A stretch of DNA of 64,000 nt from CAWCDJ01 sp963836015 (GTDB lineage Bacteria > Acidobacteriota > Terriglobia > Bryobacterales > Bryobacteraceae). The DNA is taken from NCBI GenBank assembly GCA_963836015.1, contig CAWIIF010000007.1:146034-210033 (forward strand), given 5' to 3'. Made by a program: the position numbers and the translations under genes. This document shows positions 24,988 to 32,736 of the stretch, piece by piece. Numbering within the stretch: position 1 is the stretch's first letter; every line of letters starts with the position of its first letter. The notes beneath the pieces were generated by a model. It worked only from the letters and a program-made list of their open reading frames with translations. It did not search any database and had not been told where the DNA came from.

Positions 24988-26433
24988 ATGGAACCGGTGC
25001 TCGAAGTCGAGGGAGTGGGCAAATCGTTTTGGGGCATCAAGGCCCTCGACGGCGCCAGGCTGACGGTCCGGAAGGGGGAGATCCACGCGGTAACGGGCGA
25101 AAACGGCGCGGGAAAATCGACCCTGATGAGGATCATCGCGGGGAGCGAATCGACCGACGCCGGCGAAGTGCGGTTTCACGGGCGCGGGATCGCGATGATC
25201 CACCAGGAGCTCCTGCCGTTTCCGGATCTCACGGTGGCCGAGAACATCTGCATGGGACGAGAGCCGGAGCGCCGGCTCCCCGGCTGGCTCGATAAGCGTG
25301 CGATGAACCGCGAGGCGCGAGAGTTGATGAACCGCCTGGGGGTCCCGGTGGACCCGGCGCGCCGCATGCGCGACCTGACGTTCGCGGAGCAACAGTCCGT
25401 GGAGATAGCAAAGGCGCTCGGCAGGCAGGCGGACCTGATCATCATGGACGAGCCGACTTCGGCGCTGTCGGCGCGCGAGTCCGAGCGGCTGTTCGATCTG
25501 ATGCTCGACCTGAAGCGCCGCGGCGTCTCCATCGTTTACATCTCGCACCGCCTGCAAGAAGTGTTCCGGCTGGCCGATACCATTACGGTGATGCGCGACG
25601 GCCGTCACGTAGCAACCCGCCCGGCGGCCGAGCTGGACGAAGGCCAGTTGATCGCGATGATGGTGGGCCGATCGCTCGAAACGCCGGCCCGGATCCCCGC
25701 GGACACGGGCGAAGTGATTCTCGAAGTGCGCGGGTTAACGAGGGAAGGGCGGTTTCACGACGTCAGCTTCACGCTGCGACGCGGGGAGATTCTGGGCATG
25801 GCGGGATTGGTGGGCGCCGGACGGACGGATGTCGCGTCCGCCATCTTCGGCTTGGCTCCGGCCACCGGCGGCGAAATCCTGATCCATGGCCTGCCGGCTC
25901 GAATCGGATCGCCGGCGGAAGCGCTGGCGCACGGAATCGCGATGGTCACGGAGGACCGCAAGGAATACGGTTTCGTGCCGGACATGTCGATCCAGGAAAA
26001 CCTGACGCTCTCGAGTTTGCGGCGCTACTGTTGGGGGCCGCTGCTGCGGCTGGGCGTCGAAGGACAGGCCGCGGACGAACAGATTCGCCGTTTTGCCGTG
26101 CGCGCCGCCGGACGCGGACAGCCGGTGAAGAACCTGAGCGGCGGCAACCAGCAAAAGGTCGTGCTCGCCCGCGCCCTGCTTACCGATCCCGAGGTGCTCA
26201 TTCTGGACGAGCCGACGCGTGGGATCGACATCGGCGCGAAGTCCGAAATCTATTCCCTCATTACGCGCCTTGCCCGTGAGCGGAAGGCGATCCTGCTGGT
26301 ATCTTCCGAGATGAACGAAATTCTCGCACTCAGCAGCCGCATTCTGGTGATGCGGGAAGGCGCGGTGGCCGCGGACGTCCGGCCGGGGAGCGTGACGCCG
26401 GAGGAGATTCTCCGGTACGCCATGCCAAACTGA
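24988..26433 (+). CDS. Sugar ABC importer ATPase (RbsA/MglA type)
   Basis: 481 residues with two ABC domains, as in the CUT2 class. Domain 1 has Walker A GENGAGKST, a signature-like LTFAEQQSVEIAKAL and Walker B LIIMDEPTSAL. Domain 2 has the expected degenerate Walker A (GLVGAGRTD), signature LSGGNQQKVVLARAL and Walker B VLILDEPTRGIDIG. It powers uptake of a pentose, hexose or similar monosaccharide at the inner membrane. It begins the rbsABC-like operon (7 bases to the permease). The LacI-type operator directly upstream links it to the isomerase operon at 7887. Confidence 0.94.
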   Translation: MEPVLEVEGVGKSFWGIKALDGARLTVRKGEIHAVTGENGAGKSTLMRIIAGSESTDAGEVRFHGRGIAMIHQELLPFPDLTVAENICMGREPERRLPGWLDKRAMNREARELMNRLGVPVDPARRMRDLTFAEQQSVEIAKALGRQADLIIMDEPTSALSARESERLFDLMLDLKRRGVSIVYISHRLQEVFRLADTITVMRDGRHVATRPAAELDEGQLIAMMVGRSLETPARIPADTGEVILEVRGLTREGRFHDVSFTLRRGEILGMAGLVGAGRTDVASAIFGLAPATGGEILIHGLPARIGSPAEALAHGIAMVTEDRKEYGFVPDMSIQENLTLSSLRRYCWGPLLRLGVEGQAADEQIRRFAVRAAGRGQPVKNLSGGNQQKVVLARALLTDPEVLILDEPTRGIDIGAKSEIYSLITRLARERKAILLVSSEMNEILALSSRILVMREGAVAADVRPGSVTPEEILRYAMPN

Positions 26434-26440
26434 GGAGACC

Positions 26441-27409
26441 ATGCAACCGGAGATCGCGCAAGCATCGAAACCCGCGGCGCCGGCACGAAAGCCCTGGCCC
26501 GCCCAACTGGGCCTGGCGATCGCGCTGGCCGCCCTAATGACGGGGCTGGCGATTGCGCGACCGGGTTTCCTGACAATCCCCAACCTGGTGAACCTCCTGC
26601 GGCAGATTTCGATCAACGGCATCCTGGCGGTGGGTGTGACTTACGTTCTGCTCACCGGTGGCGTGGACCTGTCGCTCGGTTCGGTAGTTGCGTTGACCGG
26701 CGTGGTGGCGGCGTCTTTCGCGCATCCGGGTCAACATGGTTTATTGGCGCCGGTGCTGATGGGTGTACTGGCGGGCGCTGTCTGCGGCGCTGCCAACGGA
26801 CTGATGGTGACGCTGGGGCGGGTAGCGCCGTTCGTCGCGACGCTGGGGATGATGACATCGGCGCGGGGCCTGGCGCTTCTGGCGAGCGGAGGGCGGCCTG
26901 TGTCGAACCTGGCGCCGGCGTTTACGCGAATCGGCAGTGGCGACATCGCCGCGGTTCCGGTTCCGGTCGTGATGTTCTTCGGCGTGGCGCTGCTCTCCCA
27001 CATTTTTCTGAAGAACATGCGGTGGGGGCGGTACGTCTATGCAATCGGCGGCAACGAGAACGCCGCCCGGGCCTCGGGCATCAGCGTGCGGGGGGTGAAG
27101 GCCGCCGCCTATACGATATGCGGCGCGCTCGCGGGATTGGCCGGCGTGGTGCTTTCTGCCCGTATCACGACCGGCCAGCCGAACGCCGGAATCGGCTACG
27201 AACTGGATGCGATTGCGGCCGTGGTGATCGGCGGAACTAGCTTGAACGGCGGGGTGGGAGGCGTCGGCGGAACGATTCTGGGCGCGCTGCTGATCGGCAT
27301 GATCAACAACGGGCTCGACCTCCTCAATGTATCCTCGTACTACCAGCAGGTCATTAAAGGCGTGATTATTGTGGGCGCGGTGTGGCTGGACCGGAGCAAA
27401 AACCGATGA
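26441..27409 (+). CDS. Sugar ABC importer permease (RbsC type)
   Basis: 322 residues with 8-10 hydrophobic helices. Family strings are LLTGGVDLSLGSVVALTGVV, the coupling region GNENAARASGISV, and GYELDAIAAVVIGGTSLNGG with the TSLNGG of CUT2 permeases. It forms the inner-membrane channel with the ATPase upstream. The stop overlaps the ATG of the binding-protein gene (ATGA at 27406), so the two are translationally coupled. Confidence 0.94.
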   Translation: MQPEIAQASKPAAPARKPWPAQLGLAIALAALMTGLAIARPGFLTIPNLVNLLRQISINGILAVGVTYVLLTGGVDLSLGSVVALTGVVAASFAHPGQHGLLAPVLMGVLAGAVCGAANGLMVTLGRVAPFVATLGMMTSARGLALLASGGRPVSNLAPAFTRIGSGDIAAVPVPVVMFFGVALLSHIFLKNMRWGRYVYAIGGNENAARASGISVRGVKAAAYTICGALAGLAGVVLSARITTGQPNAGIGYELDAIAAVVIGGTSLNGGVGGVGGTILGALLIGMINNGLDLLNVSSYYQQVIKGVIIVGAVWLDRSKNR

Positions 27410-28344
27410 TCCGTAGAAGGGCTCTCCTTGCCGTGCTGGCCGCGGCGTGCGCGTTCGAAGGGTGTTCGGGCGGCCGCCCCCCGGCCGGAGGCGGCCATCC
27501 GCGGCCCGTCATCGGAGTCTCGCTTCTGAATCTCTCCAACGAGTTCATCGTCATGTTGAACCAGGCGATGCAGGAGAAGGCCCGGGTGCTCGGCACGGAC
27601 CTGATCGTCAACGACGCACAGCGGAGCGCCGACCGGCAGGTGGAGCAGGTAGAGTCGTTCGTTGCGCAGAAGGTGGACGTCATCATTCTCAACCCGTGCG
27701 AGGTCGAGGCCAGCTCGCCAGCGGTGGAGAAGGCCCTGGCGGCGGGCATTCCGGTGGTCAACGTAAACTCGGAAACCCGCGTTGCGCCTACGGCGTTCGT
27801 CGGCTCCCGCGACGAAGAATCCGGCCGCATCGCCATGGAATACATCGCACAGCGCCTGGGCGGGAAGGGTAACGTCCTGATGATGCACGGGTACATGGGG
27901 CAGGCCGCCCAGATCAAGCGCGACCAGGGCGCGCGCGAGGTGCTGGCGCGCAACCCCGGCCTCAAACTCGTGGCGGAGCAAACCGCAGAATGGGACCGCG
28001 CCAAGGCCATGTCGCTGATGGAGAACTGGATTCAGTCGTACGGCGACGCAATCAACGCGGTATTCGCGCAGAACGACGAAATGGGAATGGGCGCGCTGAT
28101 GGCGCTCGAGCAGGCCGGCAGGAAAGGCAAGGTCGTGGTGGTGAGCGTGGACGCTATTGCCGATGCGCTACAGGCGGTCCGCGACGGACGTCTGGATGCT
28201 ACGGTGTTTCAGGACGCCAAGCGGCAGGGTGCGGCCGCCGTCGAGACCGCGGTTGCGATCGCTCGCAAGCAGCCGTACCAGAAGGCCGTCATGATCCCTT
28301 TCCAGCTGGTGACGAAGGAGAACGTGGCGCGATATCTCAAATAA
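27406..28344 (+). CDS. Sugar ABC importer substrate-binding lipoprotein (RbsB type)
   Basis: 312 residues from the ATG at 27406. The signal is of the lipoprotein type (AFEGC, Cys21). The mature part is the periplasmic-binding-protein type I fold: VIGVSLLNLSNEFIVMLNQAM, VEQVESFVAQKVDVIILNP, ALAAGIPVVNVNSE, FAQNDEMGMGALMALEQAG and VSVDAIADALQAVRDGRLDATVFQD. It captures the sugar for the RbsA/RbsC-like partners. The ligand is unknown but is likely the same compound sensed by the LacI protein at 10819. It ends 8 bases inside the convergent phosphatase gene. Confidence 0.93.
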   Translation: MIRRRALLAVLAAACAFEGCSGGRPPAGGGHPRPVIGVSLLNLSNEFIVMLNQAMQEKARVLGTDLIVNDAQRSADRQVEQVESFVAQKVDVIILNPCEVEASSPAVEKALAAGIPVVNVNSETRVAPTAFVGSRDEESGRIAMEYIAQRLGGKGNVLMMHGYMGQAAQIKRDQGAREVLARNPGLKLVAEQTAEWDRAKAMSLMENWIQSYGDAINAVFAQNDEMGMGALMALEQAGRKGKVVVVSVDAIADALQAVRDGRLDATVFQDAKRQGAAAVETAVAIARKQPYQKAVMIPFQLVTKENVARYLK

Positions 28345-29455
28345 GCCGGGCGCCGGTGCGAACCACCATGCAGGTGATGTCGTCGTGCTGGCGGGTGAAC
28401 CCCACAAATCCGTCCACGGACGCCATGATCCTCCTGAGCACTTCGGCGGCGGTTCCGCCGTTGATTCCCGCGAGGGCGTCCATCATGCGGTCTTCGCCGA
28501 ATTCCTGCTCATGAGCGTCCTCGGCCTCCACCAGTCCATCGGTGAAGATGAGCAGCAGGTCTCCGGCGGAAAGATTCGTGCTGCCGCATTGGTACTGGGA
28601 CGCCGCCAGGATGCCGAGGGGAAGCCCGCCTGTCTCCAGACGTTCAAGGCCACCCGAGGCGCGGCGCAGGACGGGCCAGTTGTGGCCGGCGTTTACGTAA
28701 GTCAGGCGGCTGGTTTCCGGCTCCAGTTCCGCCAGGAACGCGGTGGTGAAGCGCCGGCCGCCGAGGTTTTGCGCGCAGGCGTATTGATTGAGGCGCGCCG
28801 TGAGCTCGAGAAGGGAACCGGGAAGGGCGGCGAGAGTTCGCAGGCTGGCCTGCAGGGTGGCCATCAAGAGGGCAGCCGGGACGCTCTTCCCTGCCACGTC
28901 CGCCACCACGAGCAAGAGGCGCTCGCTGCCATCCGGCGCGCGGAAGAAGGCGTCGTAGTAATCCCCGGCAACGGTGTTCGCGGGACGGGTGGTGAACGCG
29001 ATGTCCACGCCGGGAACTTGCGGTGGGGCTGCCGGCATGAGCCAGCTTTGGATCTCGCGAGCAATTTCCAGGTCGCGCTTCATGGTGACGCGGTCGGCCA
29101 ATTCTAGTGCGAGCAGCACCACCATGCCGGCCCCGCCAAAGAAGGAAAGGTTGTTCAGGTTGACGTCGGCGTCGCCAGCCTGGAAGCGAATCGCCGGAAA
29201 AACGAGGAGCACCAGGGAGATCAGAAAGAGCACCCGGCGCCCGGGCGAGAGCTTCATCATGATCGCCCAGAACATGCCCCGGGCTATACGGAAGAAGCGT
29301 CTGGGTCCGTGTTCGCCCTCCCGGCGGGTCCAATCGATTTCGGCGGCGTAAAACTGGTAACTGGCACGCGCATCGGCGTGGAATTGCGACCAGAGCTGGT
29401 CGAGTGCCACTCCATCGCTAACGCGCCGCCAAAAACTCGGGATGGGGCCGGCCAT
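28337..29455 (-). CDS. SpoIIE/RsbU-type serine phosphatase with membrane anchor
   Basis: 372 residues from the ATG at 29455. Residues 55-115 include two membrane helices (LFLISLVLLVFPAIRF and GAGMVVLLALELAD). A coiled linker (RDLEIAREIQSWLMP) leads to the PP2C-like SpoIIE domain, with metal-binding Asp residues in AGDYYD, VVADVAGKSVPAALLM, LIFTDGLVEA and DDITCMVVR. Such proteins dephosphorylate anti-sigma-antagonists in partner-switching pathways. No STAS or anti-sigma gene is adjacent. The first 38 codons and the promoter side are duplicated, in decayed form, at 37522-37655. Confidence 0.88.
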   Translation of the reverse strand: MAGPIPSFWRRVSDGVALDQLWSQFHADARASYQFYAAEIDWTRREGEHGPRRFFRIARGMFWAIMMKLSPGRRVLFLISLVLLVFPAIRFQAGDADVNLNNLSFFGGAGMVVLLALELADRVTMKRDLEIAREIQSWLMPAAPPQVPGVDIAFTTRPANTVAGDYYDAFFRAPDGSERLLLVVADVAGKSVPAALLMATLQASLRTLAALPGSLLELTARLNQYACAQNLGGRRFTTAFLAELEPETSRLTYVNAGHNWPVLRRASGGLERLETGGLPLGILAASQYQCGSTNLSAGDLLLIFTDGLVEAEDAHEQEFGEDRMMDALAGINGGTAAEVLRRIMASVDGFVGFTRQHDDITCMVVRTGARLI

Positions 29456-29480
29456 ACTTGGCTCAAGTATAGCCAAGTGC
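29342..29480. repeat. Direct duplication, copy A (5' end of the phosphatase gene)
   Basis: This stretch covers the first 38 codons of the 28337-29455 gene plus 25 bases upstream. It recurs in the same orientation at 37522-37655, roughly 90 percent identical by eye with a few small indels. The two copies bracket about 8 kb of accessory DNA. Copy A belongs to the intact gene. Confidence 0.85.
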
Positions 29481-29550
29481 GGGTATCGGGACTCGACCCG
29501 CGAACCCTCAGCCGCAGACTTCGGGCTTACGAGCAAGCAAGCAGTCGAGC

Positions 29551-30330
29551 TCATTTGAGGCTTGTGACTTCGCAACGGCCGCAAACGACGAAAGCCGCCG
29601 TATCTCGAACGGCAATACCGAGTTTGCCCGGCCGCCGGATGTGGTCGCGGATCGGGCTCTGCTTCTGACGCTTGTCCAATGGCGGCGCCGTTCGATCTGT
29701 AAAAGGTGTCTTCGATTGCAGCATCTGATAGACCAGCAGAAGCAGGCTATGTGCGACGGCCACGAATGAGGGCGCTTTCTCACGCCGGATTTGCTGACGA
29801 TGCGCCAGAACTTCTCCTTGAAAGTGCATTCCTTCTTCGCTGCAGCCGCCCAACCGCACTGTCCGCTCCGGTTCGCCGCAAGAATCGTGGCTGCATTGCG
29901 GTCGTGAACTTCCGGCAGCGTCTGCAGCAGTTCCCATGCCTGCTCCAGACCCGCCGCTCATCTGATGGCCTTCCAGCGCCTGGATGATTTCGGGATCTTC
30001 CGCTGCGCTGGCCGTTTGGCTGGATGCGCAATCTCAGCCGCTTCCGCCTTGCTTTTTAGCAATGCCTCCAGCATCCGTTGTCCGCTGACGCCAAACAAAT
30101 CCGACATGACGTTGCCCAGTTTCACATTGGCGTCCTCCTATATCTTCTGAATAAGGTTGTGCGATCCGAATAGGTTCCCATTAGTGTTTCTCCTTTTGGA
30201 CTGTCGTGTCTGTGTCTGTGCACAAGCCGGGCTAAGCGCCGGAGCGCGCCATGATGCGGAGGTATTAGGTTGGATAGCACACCCGAGTGCAGAAGTTTCC
30301 ATTGGGAATGCACATTCAGCTCATCGACGC
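29551..30330 (-). pseudogene. IS110-family transposase relic
   Basis: Read on the minus strand, pieces of an IS110 transposase appear in order but in different frames. They are LLHSGVLSNLIPPHHGALRRL (DEDD-domain end), IQKI-stop-EDANVKLGNVMSDLFGVSGQ with an in-frame TAG, MLEALLKSKAEAAEIA, then ELLQTLPEVHDRNAATILAA and AVAHSLLLLVYQML with PPLDKR (the transposase-20 end). The N-terminal catalytic part is missing, and frameshifts and deletions separate the blocks, so it is dead. No element ends are visible. It marks the left side of the rearranged island. Confidence 0.75.
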
Positions 30331-30797
30331 GGTCGGGAGGGGCGGCTCGCGCAAGCCTTGCTCCATAATATCCCCCAAATTCAAATGGCAGCAAACGTGC
30401 TGCAGGGCTGAATTACTCCGGAAGACCGGAAGGAAGTTGATCATCTTGTTGGTACTTGCTCGTCGTGCCGTTGCTCGGGGTCGCACCTCGATGGTCGTAT
30501 AGCAGAGGCTGGGGATACTAACGAAGCGGAACACCGGGAGCAGTGTTGTCGTAGCGCTCGGGGCAAATCACTTACGACTAGGAAACTCTCGCCGACAACA
30601 AGGATCAGTTGGTCGGGCGAATTGAAGGACGGCATGGAGTGGCGGAGGCCGAAAAAAGCCGGCGGATGTTCTGGGGCTGCCGAGCTCTATCGCGAAACCA
30701 TTTGGCGCGGGTGCGGGCTTGCTATGCCGGGCTCGCCGGGACGAGGTGCAGGAGCAGTCGTCTCTTTGTTGTGAGTCCGATTGTTTGGAGAGAAATT
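30331..30797. other. Gap without a recognisable gene
   Basis: 467 bases between the IS110 relic and the multidomain gene. Only short open frames occur, on both strands, with no recognisable motif or good ribosome site. It probably contains the promoter of the 30798 gene and decayed DNA. Confidence 0.5.
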
Positions 30798-32736
30798 GTG
30801 AGACCGTCGTCGAATAAACCTATATCCATGCATGGAGTTAAAGTAAGCATTGGTGGCTTCTTGATTGGTGCAATTTGTCTGACTTGCTTCGGTCCTCAGC
30901 GGGCATACGCGCAGGCGGCCGGTCTGGTCGCCGCCTATTCCTTTGACGAGGGGGCCGGGACAACAGTCGCGGACCGCTCGGGAAATGGGAATACAGGCAG
31001 GATTGTCGGTGCCTTGTGGACGACGGTCGGAAAGTACGGCAAAGCGCTATCCTTCAACGGGGCGGGCAGCTATGTCGATCTCGGGAACCCCGCCTCGCTC
31101 CGACTGACTGGCAGTATGACGTGGAGTGCATGGATCAATGCCGCCGCGAGTCCGGCAGACGATGGGGAGATCATTGCTAAATCGGACAATGGGCCCGGCT
31201 GGCAGATCAAGACGAGTCCGGACACTGGGCCACACAAATTCGGAGTTGCAGTGTCAGCTAGCAGCGGTTTACACACCCAGCGATACAGCACTACCGTTCG
31301 TGCGCTGAATACCTGGTACCACGTTGCGGGAGTGTACAACGCCTCCGCAAGAACCCTCGATGTCTATGTCAACGGTGTTCTGGACGACGGAGTCCTGGTG
31401 GGAGCAGTTCCGGCCGCCCAAGTGAACTCGAGTGTCAACGTGAATATCGGCAGACGGACGGGAGGGTACTACTTCAACGGCGTCATCGATGAAGTGCGGA
31501 TCTACAGCCGAGCGCTCACCCAGTCCGAAATCCAGGCCGACATGAATACGCCAATAGGAGTTGCGGCTACTGACACGCAGTCACCGACCGCTCCAGGCAC
31601 GCTGACGGCGACGGCGGCCAGTGCTAACGAGATCAATCTGAGTTGGGCGGCGTCCACGGACAACGTAGCGGTCACGGGGTATCTGGTTGAGCGCTGCCAG
31701 GGCGTGGCGTGCGCGACCTTTTCGCAGATTGCAGCGCCGGGCACCGCTACGATCTACAACGACACGGCTGTGACGGCTGGCACCACTTACAGCTATCGAG
31801 TGCGGGCGACGGATGCGGCGGGGAACCTCAGCGGATATTCGCCCATTGCCAACACTACGACACCGGCGGTCGCCGACACGCAAGCCCCGACCGCGCCCAG
31901 CACGCTGGCGGCGACGGCGGCCAGTGCCGGCCAGATCAATCTGAGTTGGGCGGCATCGACGGACAACGTAGGGGTGACGGGGTATCGTGTCGAGCGCTGT
32001 CAGGGCCCTGGGTGCGCGACCTTCGCGCAGACGGCGGCGACGGTGGGGAGTGGGACCACATACAGCGACACTGGGCTGTCAGCAAGCACTACTTATAGCT
32101 ACCGGGCACGGGCCGTAGACGCGGCGAACAATTTCAGCGGATACTCGCCCGTTGCCAGCGCCACGACACCGGCAGCTTCCGACACACAACCGCCGAACGC
32201 GCCCGGGGCGCTGACGGCCACGGCGGCCAGCGCCAGCCAGATTGATTTGAGTTGGGGGGCATCGACGGATAATGTAGGGGTCACCGAGTACCGGGTGGAG
32301 CGCTGCCAAGGTGCTGGATGCGCGAACTTCACGCAAGTCTCCGCGTCCCCAACCGGTATATCCGGCCCGCTCACCGCCTCAGCGACGAATCCCCGATACT
32401 TCCTCGATGCCAGCGGAAGAGCTGTCGCCCTCAGCGGATCGCACACTTGGAACAATCTCCAGGACTGGGGGACGAATGGAACCATCCAGACACTGGATTT
32501 CACCGCGTATGTGAACTCCCTTGTCTCCCACGGGCATAACTTTACCCTGTTATGGCTCACCGAACTGACAAAGTTCTGCGGCCTTCCCACGACCGCCAAT
32601 GCGCCGCCCGATTTCACTGTAACACCGCATCCATGGCAGCGCAGTGGGCCCGGCACTGCATCCGACGGCGGCCCGAAGTTCGATCTATCGAAGTTCGACC
32701 AGTCATTCTTTGATCGATTGCGATCCCGGGTGCAAC
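30798..32736 (+). pseudogene. 5' segment of a split LamG/FN3/glycosidase gene
   Basis: The GTG at 30798 has GGAGAG just upstream and opens a signal peptide (hydrophobic GGFLIGAICLTCFG, then RAYAQA); the ATG at 30828 is an alternative. Then come a LamG domain (GLVAAYSFDEGAGTTVADRS to IYSRALTQSEIQADMNTP), two complete FN3 domains (TAPGTLTATAASANEINLSW type), the first half of a third FN3, and the start of an apiosidase-like (DUF4038) glycoside hydrolase (YFLDASGRAVALSGSHTWNN). At 32736 the frame runs into inverted DNA. It continues meaninglessly to 32975. Joined to the reverse complement of the next segment, the glycosidase reading continues without a break. See the two following entries. Confidence 0.8.

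Noticed and set aside
24853..25608. Long minus-strand frame continuing from the DoxX gene
   Set aside because: It runs antisense through the well-supported ABC ATPase; the DoxX gene has its own ribosome site and start at 24852.
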